From the NCBI GenBank assembly GCA_008933765.1, contig WBUK01000021.1, positions 1 to 42,663 of the forward strand: DNA of 42,663 nt. Direction: 5' to 3'. Position 1 is the first letter of the stretch. Each line of letters begins with the position of its first letter. Shown here piece by piece: positions 15,390-23,992 of the stretch. The translations under genes were made by a program, and so were the position numbers. This DNA comes from Ignavibacteriaceae bacterium. GTDB lineage: Bacteria > Bacteroidota > Ignavibacteria > Ignavibacteriales > Ignavibacteriaceae. Below the pieces are notes generated by a model that worked only from the letters and a program-made list of their open reading frames with translations, was not told the DNA's origin and did no database searches.

Positions 15390-15605
15390 GGAATTATCCT
15401 CTTCCACTACACCCCACAAAGAGACTGCGCTAATAATAAAACTCTCTAAGGGGGAATTTATCCACTGCACCCCACAAAGAGACTGCGCTAATAATAAAAC
15501 TCTCTAAAGGGGGAATTTATCCACTGCACCCTACAAAGAGACTGCGCTAATAATAAAATTCTCTAAAGGAATTCTCCATCCACACACCCACAAAAAGATT
15601 GCGCG
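15390..15605 (+). repeat. 58-59 bp tandem repeat, about four copies
   Basis: Units start near 15404, 15462, 15521 and 15580. Each has the core cacaaagagactgcgctaat followed by aataaaactctctaa and a G run. Copies 1 to 3 are nearly identical, copy 4 is degenerate, and sequence before copy 1 resembles the end of a unit. It lies between the Cys protein and the terminator. No spacers are present, so it is not a CRISPR array. It is noncoding on both strands as far as can be seen. Confidence 0.9.
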
Positions 15606-15616
15606 AATAACTAAAA

Positions 15617-15652
15617 AAAAGAGGCAATCTTTTCGGGATCGCCTCTTTCTTT
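15617..15652 (-). terminator. Two-way terminator at the end of the respiratory operon
   Basis: GAGGCAATC (15621-15629) pairs with GATCGCCTC (15637-15645), one base bulged, around a short loop. On the minus strand it is followed by eight T; on the plus strand by TTTCTTTTAT. It lies 36 bases past the last gene of the operon. Confidence 0.85.
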
Positions 15653-15687
15653 TATAAAACATACTTTGAAAAAAATCCTCACACCCT

Positions 15688-16998
15688 CTACTTAGTTTTA
15701 TAAGTAGCCATAATATACTTGGCAATAGCCTCAACCTCTTTAGGTTTCAGCCCTTGCTCGGGCATAGCGGGATAGTCGGGGTTCTTCTTAGTCGGATGTG
15801 TGATAAAGCTAATCAGCTCATCCATTTTCCCTTCATACTTCGGCAGTGTCTCTTTGTAAGGGGGTCCCACCAACTTCACATCCCATTTGTGGCAGGCAGA
15901 GCATTTCGTATTAAAAATATTTTCACCGCTGATTTCTTCACCTGCCGGGGGAGCAACTGCAGCGGCAGTTTTCACCATCATCGAGTCAAAATCGGCAGCC
16001 ATTTGCATCGAGTTCATTTTCGTGCTTTGCTCCAACGCGCTTTGGTCGCCCATAATCAACGCCATGGCGGTAAAAATCACAAAAAGCAGCCCCCAGCTCA
16101 TTGCGGCGCCGTTGTTCTTTTTCGTTACATTATAAATGGCGTGGAAAAGCCCGAAAAGCATAAGCACAGCAAGCACAGCAAAAAGAAGTGTCTGTGCAGT
16201 AACTACCGTTGAGGGGAGGTGAACGATGTGCAGCAGAACCAAAACCGGAAGCGCATACCCTGAAAACATCGCCAGTTTCGAAAACTCTTTACGGGAGCGT
16301 TCCATAAACTCATCACTTTCACCCTTAAGTCCGCCATCCCAGTAAAAATATTTGAAAAGCATAACGGCAGCGGTTACCAAAAACCCAAACGCCAAAAGTG
16401 TGAGGAACTTAATAATAAACGCTTCGGTAACAATGCTGAAATGCGCCTCTGGTGCATAAATACCCTGCACAACGCCCGCAAAAACAAAATATACCGAAAA
16501 CAACATCAGGATTAACGCCCACGGACCGGAATAGTTGTTCAGCGAAAGCGCGCTTTTATAATAGTGGTCAGCATCAGGGCTGGGTTCAAATTTCTCCATC
16601 ACCCTTTCAATTTCATACGAATATCTGTAGGCAAACGCTAAGAAAACACCCGGCACACCAACAATGGCGCCGAAGAAAATGAACGAAACCGCTGCGGTAG
16701 CTATACCGTGCAACAACTGAACGGCAATAAATGTAAGCACAAAGGGTGAAATAATCAACAGAACAAACCCAACCACTTTATTGAACGCAGCCGTTTCTAT
16801 AATATCGATAGAATAGCGCATCATCACAGTATCCTGAGTCTTCTTTGCTTTCCTTTTTGCGCACAACGAAAGCGCCAGCCCGCAAAGCAGCAACGAAACA
16901 AACGGAAGATAAACAAAAAGCACCAACGACATCATGTAGTGAAGGAGCTGAATGTGCCCTGCCGATTGTGGTAACACTAATTTGTCTAAAAACTCCAT
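15688..16998 (-). CDS. Multi-pass membrane protein with C-terminal cytochrome c domain
   Basis: 436 aa. About eight to nine hydrophobic helices fill residues 15-325 (for example MSLVLFVYLPFVSLLLCGLA, ALILMLFSVYFVFAGVV, LLFVIFTAMALIM). A linker leads to a class I cytochrome c domain (about 360-436) with the haem site CSACHK and a methionine ligand in YPAMPEQGL. It is the last gene of the complex III/oxidase operon, starting two bases after ctaB. The c domain would face the periplasm and could carry electrons to the CuA site of subunit II, which has no c domain of its own. I do not recognise the membrane part as a named oxidase subunit. Confidence 0.85.
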   Translation of the reverse strand: MEFLDKLVLPQSAGHIQLLHYMMSLVLFVYLPFVSLLLCGLALSLCAKRKAKKTQDTVMMRYSIDIIETAAFNKVVGFVLLIISPFVLTFIAVQLLHGIATAAVSFIFFGAIVGVPGVFLAFAYRYSYEIERVMEKFEPSPDADHYYKSALSLNNYSGPWALILMLFSVYFVFAGVVQGIYAPEAHFSIVTEAFIIKFLTLLAFGFLVTAAVMLFKYFYWDGGLKGESDEFMERSRKEFSKLAMFSGYALPVLVLLHIVHLPSTVVTAQTLLFAVLAVLMLFGLFHAIYNVTKKNNGAAMSWGLLFVIFTAMALIMGDQSALEQSTKMNSMQMAADFDSMMVKTAAAVAPPAGEEISGENIFNTKCSACHKWDVKLVGPPYKETLPKYEGKMDELISFITHPTKKNPDYPAMPEQGLKPKEVEAIAKYIMATYKTK

Positions 16999-16999
16999 A

Positions 17000-17863
17000 T
17001 TAAAACAATCCTTTCGGCATCAATTTATCGATTGAAATAACAATAACCAGGAAAAGAACAAAGAAATTAATCCCCATAAAAGCTTTTTTGAAAGCGAGGT
17101 GGCGCGTATCGTAACGAAGCAGCCGAACCGAATAAAACACCAAAGCACCAACTGAGGCAACTATTACAATAACCGCCGCCCAACCGTTTACTAAGTGAAA
17201 AACCGGGAATAAAAGCCCCGAAATTGCAGTGGCAAAGATCCACGCAAAAGTGATACGGGCAAGCTGCACTTCGTTAAAACGCGTCTTAATAGTAGGGATT
17301 CCCGTGCGGGTGTAGTCTTTGTCCAAAAAGAGTAATAACAACCAAAAATGTGGAATTTGCCATATAAAGAAGAAAAACGCAAGGAAAATACTTTCCGGTG
17401 CGAAGAGATCACCACCGGCTGCTATCCAGCCGACAACCGGCGGGATCGAGCCGATAATTGAACCGGGCACCACCGCAAAAGGATTTCTTCTTTTCATCGG
17501 TGTGTAAATTACATTATACCACACCATCGCAAGTAAGGCAAGTGACATCTCCAACCAACTGTTAAAAATCAGCAGTATCGCCGAACCGGCAACTGCCAAA
17601 AACGCAGCTATCAGAAGAACCTGCGCTTTGGTCAGCTTCCCCGAAGGGATCGGGCGGTTACGCGTGCGCTTCATCATCCCGTCGATGTCGCTGTCCTGAT
17701 ACTGATTGATAGCGGCGGAACTGCACGCAACCAAAAAGATACCAAGCGAGGGGGGTATCACTCCCCACTCAAGCGCACCGCTGTACATGATGTAACCAAA
17801 ACTTGTAGTAATGGTTGCCAGCGCAGTAATGCGGATTTTAACTAAGTCGAGCAGAGTTTTCAT
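17000..17863 (-). CDS. ctaB: Protohaem IX farnesyltransferase (haem O synthase)
   Basis: 287 aa, UbiA-family membrane prenyltransferase. It adds a farnesyl group to haem b to make haem O, the precursor of the haem A used by the oxidase encoded beside it. The first Asp-rich motif is NQYQDSDIDGMMKRTRNRPI, the signature of CtaB/CyoE; the second (FLDKDYTRTGIPTIKTRF) holds the other Mg-prenyl diphosphate site. Seven to nine TM helices are visible. It overlaps the ctaC stop by four bases (ATGA), so the two are translationally coupled. Haem A synthase (ctaA) is not in the window. Confidence 0.96.
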   Translation of the reverse strand: MKTLLDLVKIRITALATITTSFGYIMYSGALEWGVIPPSLGIFLVACSSAAINQYQDSDIDGMMKRTRNRPIPSGKLTKAQVLLIAAFLAVAGSAILLIFNSWLEMSLALLAMVWYNVIYTPMKRRNPFAVVPGSIIGSIPPVVGWIAAGGDLFAPESIFLAFFFFIWQIPHFWLLLLFLDKDYTRTGIPTIKTRFNEVQLARITFAWIFATAISGLLFPVFHLVNGWAAVIVIVASVGALVFYSVRLLRYDTRHLAFKKAFMGINFFVLFLVIVISIDKLMPKGLF

Positions 17864-18474
17864 TTAGTTCCCGCAGCCTGTTTTGCAAGCCACTTATCAA
17901 ACTCCGGTTTATCCACCACATGCACTTTAGTGTACATATTCCAGTGGTTCAGCCCGCAATACTCGGCGCAGGCGATATCCCAGGTTCCTTTCTCATCAGT
18001 TTGGAACCACAGGATACGGTTTCTGTTGGGAAGTGCATCCTGCTTAAAGCGAAAATGCGGGATGTAAAAACTGTGGCTTACATCCAGAGCAGAAACTTCA
18101 AACTGAATAGGTTGCGCTGCCGGCAGGTAGAGTGTATCAGCCTTAACGCCGTTTTCATACTCGAAGTGCCAGCGCCACATCTGACCGATGACCTTAATTT
18201 TTGTGGCGTTATCCACAGGAGTTACTAAAGTGTTGTAGCCAAGGTATCCGTACCAAAACATGCCGCCCACAAGCATTATCGGAATTATCGTCCACACCAC
18301 TTCCAGCGTCATATTTCCTTCAATATTAACCGCCTTTTTGTGGCGTTTAGCATTGTATTTGTAAACAAAGTACAACATTGTTATCGTTATACCAACCAAA
18401 AGTATAGTAGATATGGCAACGATAAATGTCATGGCATTATTTACACTGTCGATGTAATTAGATTCATTAAACAT
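17860..18474 (-). CDS. ctaC: Cytochrome c oxidase subunit II
   Basis: 204 aa. Two N-terminal TM helices (AMTFIVAISTILLVGITITM and the one around VVWTIIPIMLVGGMFW) are followed by a periplasmic cupredoxin domain. All CuA ligands are present: His in DVSHSFYIPHF, then Cys-AEY-Cys-GLNH and WNM (C, C, H and M in order). The GQMWRWHFEYENG segment is the usual aromatic electron entry. The protein ends soon after the CuA domain, so unlike caa3 oxidases there is no fused cytochrome c. It follows ctaF by three bases and overlaps ctaB. Confidence 0.96.
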   Translation of the reverse strand: MFNESNYIDSVNNAMTFIVAISTILLVGITITMLYFVYKYNAKRHKKAVNIEGNMTLEVVWTIIPIMLVGGMFWYGYLGYNTLVTPVDNATKIKVIGQMWRWHFEYENGVKADTLYLPAAQPIQFEVSALDVSHSFYIPHFRFKQDALPNRNRILWFQTDEKGTWDIACAEYCGLNHWNMYTKVHVVDKPEFDKWLAKQAAGTK

Positions 18475-18477
18475 TTC

Positions 18478-18786
18478 TTATCGTCCTTGCAAAAAACTAT
18501 AATCTGCGAACAACAACGCAAGCGTTATTACCAGAAACATGATCGATATATAAACAAACAATGTGAAAAGCTTCCCTTCGTTCTCCAAGTGCATGAACAC
18601 TTTTAATACGAAGAAAGATTTAAGCCCCGCGATCGCCAAAGCTGTTATGATCGTGAGGTTGCCAAAATTTAAGCCCGCAACTGCAACCGTTAATCCGGTG
18701 AGGATCAAAAGCGCAAACCATATTATTATATAGTGACCGTAACCGTGTGCATGGCTTTTTTCTACCTGAGTATTCTCTTCAGTCAT
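18478..18786 (-). CDS. ctaF: Cytochrome c oxidase subunit IV-like protein
   Basis: 102 aa, ATG with GTGAGG upstream. It has a His-rich N-terminus (SHAHGYGHY) and three TM helices (IIIWFALLILTGLTVAVAGL; ITALAIAGLKSFFVLKVFMH; TLFVYISIMFLVITLALLF). The second helix carries the K...F..FMHL pattern of prokaryotic subunit IV (CtaF/CoxD family), a small accessory subunit that stabilises the core. It lies between subunits III and II, eight bases after ctaE. Confidence 0.88.
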   Translation of the reverse strand: MTEENTQVEKSHAHGYGHYIIIWFALLILTGLTVAVAGLNFGNLTIITALAIAGLKSFFVLKVFMHLENEGKLFTLFVYISIMFLVITLALLFADYSFLQGR

Positions 18787-18794
18787 CTAAAACC

Positions 18795-19424
18795 TCACGA
18801 AATTAAATAGAATAATGGGAAAAGGAATATCCAGATGATATCCACCAAGTGCCAGTATAAACCTGCAGATTCAAGCCTGACGAAAGTATCTGCGTTGATC
18901 TTCTCTTTCCATGTCCAAAAAGTCATCAGTGCGATGAGCACCATTCCGACGATCACATGGATACCGTGCAGGCCCGTCATCGTATAGTAAAGCCCGAAAA
19001 AGAGCGTCTGACCGTGCCCCTTATCCTGAAGTGTCTCACTTCCGGGGTAAATGCCGTGCCCAATTTTCGCCGACCACTCGAAATATTTATTGACCATGAA
19101 CCCGAGAGCCATGGCGATTGTCATCAGTTGAAAAAAGATCGAAAGATATTTCTGCCCTCTTGAAATAGCAACAATTGAAAGGGCGATTGTCAGGCTGCTG
19201 GTAAGCAGGATGATGGTGTTCAGTGCGCCGAAAAGTGTGTTTAACTCTTTCGCCGCAGCGTGAAACTCGTCGGGATAGGTAAATTTATAAACTGCATAAG
19301 TCAGAAACAGCCCGCTGAACAGGAGCAGTTCCGTGAACAAAAACAGCCACATGCCTAAACGGGAGCCGGCGTCGTCGCGGTGAGCGTGTTCCATGGTTCC
19401 CTCGGCAGAAGTCGAGTTACTCAA
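18795..19424 (-). CDS. ctaE: Cytochrome c oxidase subunit III
   Basis: 209 aa. Translation begins at TTG 19424, which overlaps the ctaD TGA stop and has GGAGG seven bases upstream. The protein has five TM helices, the five-helix version typical of bacterial subunit III: LGMWLFLFTELLLFSGLFL, INTIILLTSSLTIALSIVAI, TIAMALGFMVNKYFEW, GLHGIHVIVGMVLIALMTF, WHLVDIIWIFLFPLFYL. The family signature G(L/I)HxxHV and WHxVDxxW are both present. It stabilises subunit I and does not bind redox metals. Confidence 0.95.
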   Translation of the reverse strand: MSNSTSAEGTMEHAHRDDAGSRLGMWLFLFTELLLFSGLFLTYAVYKFTYPDEFHAAAKELNTLFGALNTIILLTSSLTIALSIVAISRGQKYLSIFFQLMTIAMALGFMVNKYFEWSAKIGHGIYPGSETLQDKGHGQTLFFGLYYTMTGLHGIHVIVGMVLIALMTFWTWKEKINADTFVRLESAGLYWHLVDIIWIFLFPLFYLIS

Positions 19425-21073
19425 GCTTTTTCCTCCTCTAAAGCGGGTTCCAAAACATCATTTCTTTTATATTCGTAGGGGCCCGCTTCAACAACGGGTT
19501 CCTTGTCAAAGTTGAAAACATAGGGTGGTGTCGGTGTAATCCACTCGAGCGTTTCACCATTCCAGTAGTTTCTTTCGGTAACCTTTTCCCCTTTTCTAAG
19601 GGCGTGAATCAGGTTAGTGAAAAGAATGGTCAGCCCTGTGATAAGAATCCATGAGCCAACAGTTGAAATGAGGTGATAGATGTGAAATTCGGGGAGATAG
19701 TCGTAGTATCTTCTTGGCATGCCCAGCCAACCCATGATAAACATCGGGAAGTATAGCAGGTTAAAGCCCGTAAAAAGCACCCAGAAGCCGGTTTTGGCGG
19801 CAGTTCTGTTATACATTCTGCCGAACATCTTGGGCCACCAGTAGTGCATTGCGGCGAAGATACCGAAACCCGTTCCGCCAAACATTACATAGTGGAAGTG
19901 CCCCACGATGAAGGAAGTATCGTGTATGTTTAAGTTAACAGAAAGCGCCCCGGGAATTAAACCCGTAAAACCGCCGATTGCAAACAAGAAAATGAAACCG
20001 AGCGCAAAAAGAAGCGGCGGCTCGGTGCGGATGGAGCCTTTGTAAAGCGTTGCCACCCAGTTGAAAACTTTTATCGCTGAGGGTATCGATACCATGAATG
20101 TAAGCGCCGAAAAGATGATCATAGCAGTGTTGCTCATACCGGCAGTGAACATGTGGTGTGCCCATACAAGCGAACCCAAAAATGCGATCGCTATGCTGGA
20201 ACCTGCAACAAACTTGTAACCGAAAATCGTCCTCTGTGCAAACACAGGAATTACCTCTGAAATTACACCCATCGCCGGAATAATCATAATATAAACTGCA
20301 GGGTGAGAATATATCCAGAACAAGTGCTGAAACAAAACCGGGTCGCCGCCAAGAGCGGGGTCGAACATGCCGACACCGAGGGTTCTCTCTACAATTACCA
20401 TTAAAAGGGTTATTCCGATGATCGGGGTTACAAGCACCTGAATCCATGCAGTTGCATAAGTTGACCATACAAAAAGCGGCATCTTCCAGAAAGTCATCCC
20501 TTTTGCACGGAGGCGGTGAACGGTAACCACGAAATTGATTCCCGTTAAAATTGAAGAAAACCCGAGAAGCACGGCTCCGAAAAGCGCCGGAATAACATTA
20601 GTGGTCGTTCTGATTGAATAAGGTATGTAGAAAGTCCATCCCGTATCGGGTGCACCGCCGGGCATAAAGATAGAGGCAATAGCCAACAGCCCGCCAATTA
20701 TGAACAAATACCATGAAAACAGGTTCAGCCGCGGGAAAGCCACATCGGGTGCGCCAACCATAATAGGCAAAAAGAAATTACCAAACACGGCGGGCAAACC
20801 GGGAATAATGAACAGAAAGATCATTATTAAACCGTGCAGGGTGAAAATTGCGTTGTAGGTTTGTGGTTCCATTATGGTTTTTCCGGGGGCTATAAGTTCA
20901 AGCCTCATCAGAAATCCAAAGGTGACCCCAACCGAAAAGAACACGAGCATAGATACCAGATATAAAATGGCTATCCGCTTGTGATCCACTGAAGTTATCC
21001 AACCGAGAAGCCCCGAGTGCTTCCCTTTATAGTCGAGGTAACTTACATTAACATCACTTGTAGTTGATGACAT
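19421..21073 (-). CDS. ctaD: Cytochrome c oxidase subunit I, A2 type
   Basis: 550 aa from ATG 21073 (AAGG eight bases upstream); an in-frame GTG at 21082 sits too close to the ribosome site. Twelve TM helices are expected. Haem a and a3/CuB ligands are visible: LHGLIMIF (low-spin His), YSHPAVYI (CuB His with the cross-linked Tyr), WAHHMFTAGM (two CuB His), and VGHFHYVMFGG (a3 and a His). The YSHP motif, with no Glu before VY, marks the A2 subfamily of haem-copper oxidases, as in Rhodothermus and Thermus caa3. It catalyses reduction of O2 to water with proton pumping. It overlaps the sco gene upstream and ctaE downstream. Confidence 0.97.
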   Translation of the reverse strand: MSSTTSDVNVSYLDYKGKHSGLLGWITSVDHKRIAILYLVSMLVFFSVGVTFGFLMRLELIAPGKTIMEPQTYNAIFTLHGLIMIFLFIIPGLPAVFGNFFLPIMVGAPDVAFPRLNLFSWYLFIIGGLLAIASIFMPGGAPDTGWTFYIPYSIRTTTNVIPALFGAVLLGFSSILTGINFVVTVHRLRAKGMTFWKMPLFVWSTYATAWIQVLVTPIIGITLLMVIVERTLGVGMFDPALGGDPVLFQHLFWIYSHPAVYIMIIPAMGVISEVIPVFAQRTIFGYKFVAGSSIAIAFLGSLVWAHHMFTAGMSNTAMIIFSALTFMVSIPSAIKVFNWVATLYKGSIRTEPPLLFALGFIFLFAIGGFTGLIPGALSVNLNIHDTSFIVGHFHYVMFGGTGFGIFAAMHYWWPKMFGRMYNRTAAKTGFWVLFTGFNLLYFPMFIMGWLGMPRRYYDYLPEFHIYHLISTVGSWILITGLTILFTNLIHALRKGEKVTERNYWNGETLEWITPTPPYVFNFDKEPVVEAGPYEYKRNDVLEPALEEEKA

Positions 21074-21074
21074 A

Positions 21075-21854
21075 TTATGCACCTTCTTTTAGATTCTTTT
21101 TTTTGGGTTTTCTTAGTAACACAATCATTAAAACAGCTGCAGCAAGCAAAGTAAGAATGCCAAAAATACGGGTAAAATCCATGACATAACTGCCGCTTTC
21201 GTTGTCGTAATTAAAGCAGAATTGCAGCACCTTTGCAATGGTAGGGGCGGTCTTTCCATCCATAGCCTCATATACGGACATTTTGATGTCGAAAGGCAGG
21301 TATTTAGGACCAATAATATAGCGGGAGATCATACCATCTTTCGTCAGAGTAACTAAAACACCCGGGTGGGCTATCTGGTCGCCCACCCGTTTGAAAGAAA
21401 TTCCGGCGAGATCTGTGATCTTTTTAACAGAAAGAGAATCACCTGTAAGAAAATGCCACGAATCGGGCGGTAAGCCTGCAGCACCTGATGATAATATCCC
21501 GTTTTTCTTTTCAATTGCATCAGCAGGGGTTTCATGGTGATCTATTGAAATACTGATAACCTGATAATCTTTACCCGGGTTAAGGTCAACCCTTCGTATT
21601 TGCGCCGCCACATCGGTCATCATAGGTGAACATAACGAGGGGCACTTGTAGTAAACGAACATCAGAATTGTCGGTTTATCAATTAACGACTTTAACGAAA
21701 CCCTTTCCCCGTTCTCATTGGTAAAAACCATTTCGAGCGGTAAAGTAGTTCCCAATTTGCTGTCGTCTAACCCCGGTATTGAATTTTTTTTATCCGCCGG
21801 GAATAAAAAAGCGGGTAAAAAAAGAAAAAAGAATAAAACTTTTAGTGCATACAT
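21075..21854 (-). CDS. sco: SCO1/SenC copper chaperone
   Basis: 259 aa. A signal peptide (residues about 1-18) and a C-terminal TM helix (ILTLLAAAVLMIVLLRK, about 232-250) flank a thioredoxin-like fold. The copper site has CPSLC in the YYKCPSLCSPMM context and the distant His in AHPGVLVTL. SCO proteins load copper into the CuA centre of subunit II or reduce its cysteines. The C-terminal anchor followed by a basic tail (KPKKKNLK) is an addition to the usual N-terminal anchor. Its end overlaps the extended ctaD start region, placing it in the oxidase operon just before ctaD. Confidence 0.93.
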   Translation of the reverse strand: MYALKVLFFFLFLPAFLFPADKKNSIPGLDDSKLGTTLPLEMVFTNENGERVSLKSLIDKPTILMFVYYKCPSLCSPMMTDVAAQIRRVDLNPGKDYQVISISIDHHETPADAIEKKNGILSSGAAGLPPDSWHFLTGDSLSVKKITDLAGISFKRVGDQIAHPGVLVTLTKDGMISRYIIGPKYLPFDIKMSVYEAMDGKTAPTIAKVLQFCFNYDNESGSYVMDFTRIFGILTLLAAAVLMIVLLRKPKKKNLKEGA

Positions 21855-21869
21855 TTTTTAGATATTAAA

Positions 21870-22787
21870 CTATAACAAGGCTTTCAGCCAGCTGAACATC
21901 TTCTCCAAATCGTTATCATCCATAGTGAGCAGTTTATACTTGAAACCGTTCACATCAATATTCTTGTTAACCATCTTTACAAAGGCGTCTTTTCCGTCTT
22001 TCCAACTTTGATTTTCAACGAGGAAAGAGAGGGCTGTTTTATAATCAACAACTGAGTGATAAAATAAGTTCGCTCCTTCGTCGTTTTTTACATTTTTTTC
22101 CAATGCGGAAATCGCAGACGCCAGTTTTTTAGCGTTTTCGTCATTTTCTTTAGTTATTCTTGCAATAGCCCCTGAAACAGGAATAGTGCCGGGCTGTGAA
22201 TTGCCTTTTGTAATTTGATACTGATCATCAAGTTTTTTAATATCGGCATCGGTCAATTTTTCGGCATTCTGCATAAAAGTGGTTCTGATATACTGAATCA
22301 TTGCCACTCTTTCCTCAGCCGGAAGCACTCCGTAAGCCGCCATTCCTTTCGAGGGAATCCCCTCCTGCAGGGTTTTCCACATGTTAAGAAAGTCGGGACC
22401 ATTAGTCCACCCCTCGTTAGAGTGGAAGTTTCTCGGTTTCGGGTTCATCGCCGCGCCTGCAGCGCCGTCACCTTTACCATCCGCCCCGTGACATGCGGCG
22501 CAAAGAGTGTTAAACTTCTCTTTGCCCAACGCAATAAGCTGGGGGGTTGGGTTCTTAAGCATGGCTTCATCAACTGCTTTCACAACTTTTGGCTCGGCTA
22601 TGGGGTAGTCTTTAACAATATAAGAGGAATCAAAAAGCCTTGCCGGCAGGCTGTTTTGATAAATCTTACCCATATTAAAGGCATAATAAGCGCCAATTCC
22701 CACCAGAACTATAAGCAAGTACGGGTATGACGACGCCAACAGCGTGAATGCGTAGTTATCACATTTTCTCATCTTTTTTTCACTCAT
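21870..22787 (-). CDS. Membrane-anchored monohaem cytochrome c, ActE-like
   Basis: 305 aa, ATG with AGGAGG ten bases upstream. A TM anchor (PYLLIVLVGIGAYYAF, residues about 21-36) is followed by a class I cytochrome c (about 85-190): haem site CAACH, GKGDGAAG, and a methionine ligand in KGMAAYGVLP. The last 110 residues are a helical domain with no motif I know. It sits between actF and sco. It is similar in type to ActE, although a c domain is already fused to ActD. It may be a second complex III cytochrome or the shuttle to the oxidase. This is inferred from position. Confidence 0.88.
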   Translation of the reverse strand: MSEKKMRKCDNYAFTLLASSYPYLLIVLVGIGAYYAFNMGKIYQNSLPARLFDSSYIVKDYPIAEPKVVKAVDEAMLKNPTPQLIALGKEKFNTLCAACHGADGKGDGAAGAAMNPKPRNFHSNEGWTNGPDFLNMWKTLQEGIPSKGMAAYGVLPAEERVAMIQYIRTTFMQNAEKLTDADIKKLDDQYQITKGNSQPGTIPVSGAIARITKENDENAKKLASAISALEKNVKNDEGANLFYHSVVDYKTALSFLVENQSWKDGKDAFVKMVNKNIDVNGFKYKLLTMDDNDLEKMFSWLKALL

Positions 22788-22801
22788 TCTTAGCTTTCCT
22801 C

Positions 22802-23992
22802 CTATGGCCTGTTCATCAGCCCGCGTTCAAGTTTTGGATCACCAACGGGAACTGCGTTATGCTTGTTAAAGTTAAAATAGAAGAGAACGACAAGCCCGCC
22901 GATCATTGCAATCGGGAAGCCGAACTCGGTCAGTACATAGATAAACCCGCTTTTCTCTCCGTGATACTCAGGCATTATTAACCAGTAAAGATCTATAAGG
23001 TGTGCGAACAGAATCCAAACGGCGGCAAATTTAAGCCGTTTCGGGTTTTTCTTCGAAGGTGCGGAAACTAACATTGTGTAGGGCACCAAAAAGTGAACCA
23101 CAATTAACACTAATGTTATAATTGACCATGCACCTTCCCACCTTCTGATAAACCATACTGTTTCTTCAGGAAGATTTGCGTACCAAATAAGCAGGAACTG
23201 TGAGAAAGCAATGTATGCCCAGAAGTTAATGAACGCAAAAAGCAAACCGCCAAGGCTGGCAAGCGAATCGTTGTGCATCCTCGGGTGAAGGTAGCCCCTC
23301 TCTTTAAGCATTACAACGGCAAGAGTTGTTGCCGCCAAACCCGCGAGAAGTGCGCCTGAAAAAACATACACACCATAGATGGTTGAAAACCAGTGCGCAT
23401 CAAGGCTCATCATCCAGTCAATTCCTGCCAAAGTGAGGGTAATTGCAAAAATTGGGATGAAAACAGCCGAGAGAACAATGTTCTTTTTGGTGAGCTTTTG
23501 GTCGCGCGTTTCATCCTGCTTCCGTGAGTTCCTTACAACAAAGAAATAGTACGCAGACCATAAAACGAAAATAACCACCACTCTTATAATAAAGAACGAG
23601 ATGTTCAGGTAAGGCTCTTTTCCTTTAAGAATGGGGTCGCTTTCAACTGCTGCTGTGTGAGTCCAGTGATACAGATCGTTCATCAGGAAGAAAAGCGGCA
23701 CCGCCAGAAGCAGAAAGAAAGGAACTGAAGAACCTAAAAACTCGGGAACTCTTCGCATTGGGGTGCTCCAGTCAGCACCGGCTACATATTCAAGTGCAAT
23801 AATAAAAAGTGCCCCTACGCCAATAGTAAGGACGAAGAAAAACCCGAGCAGGTAAGAGAACCCGGCACGAACAGGATCAAGTACGAAAGCAAGCGCGCCA
23901 ACAATCAACCCGATTGCAAGCAGCGCCATACCAATGTTAAGCACTTTACCCGGCAGAAATTTCTTTTCGTATTGCAAATTATCATTTGACAT
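22802..23992 (-). CDS. actF: Alternative complex III subunit F, NrfD-like
   Basis: 396 aa from ATG 23992, which overlaps the end of actDE by 11 bases and has AGGAG ten bases upstream. A longer version starting at 24040 would run deep into actDE and is unlikely. About ten TM helices are visible (VLNIGMALLAIGLIVGALAF, GFFFVLTIGVGALFIIALEY, and so on), the NrfD/PsrC-type fold that forms a quinone-side subunit in ACIII. Typical features are EYVAGADWSTPMRRVPEFLG and the DLYWLIMPEYH motif. Shares ancestry with actC. Confidence 0.92.
   Translation of the reverse strand: MSNDNLQYEKKFLPGKVLNIGMALLAIGLIVGALAFVLDPVRAGFSYLLGFFFVLTIGVGALFIIALEYVAGADWSTPMRRVPEFLGSSVPFFLLLAVPLFFLMNDLYHWTHTAAVESDPILKGKEPYLNISFFIIRVVVIFVLWSAYYFFVVRNSRKQDETRDQKLTKKNIVLSAVFIPIFAITLTLAGIDWMMSLDAHWFSTIYGVYVFSGALLAGLAATTLAVVMLKERGYLHPRMHNDSLASLGGLLFAFINFWAYIAFSQFLLIWYANLPEETVWFIRRWEGAWSIITLVLIVVHFLVPYTMLVSAPSKKNPKRLKFAAVWILFAHLIDLYWLIMPEYHGEKSGFIYVLTEFGFPIAMIGGLVVLFYFNFNKHNAVPVGDPKLERGLMNRP

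Noticed and set aside
15390..15605. CRISPR array
   Set aside because: The 58-59 bp units are nearly identical over their full length. There are no unique spacers and no cas genes in the window.
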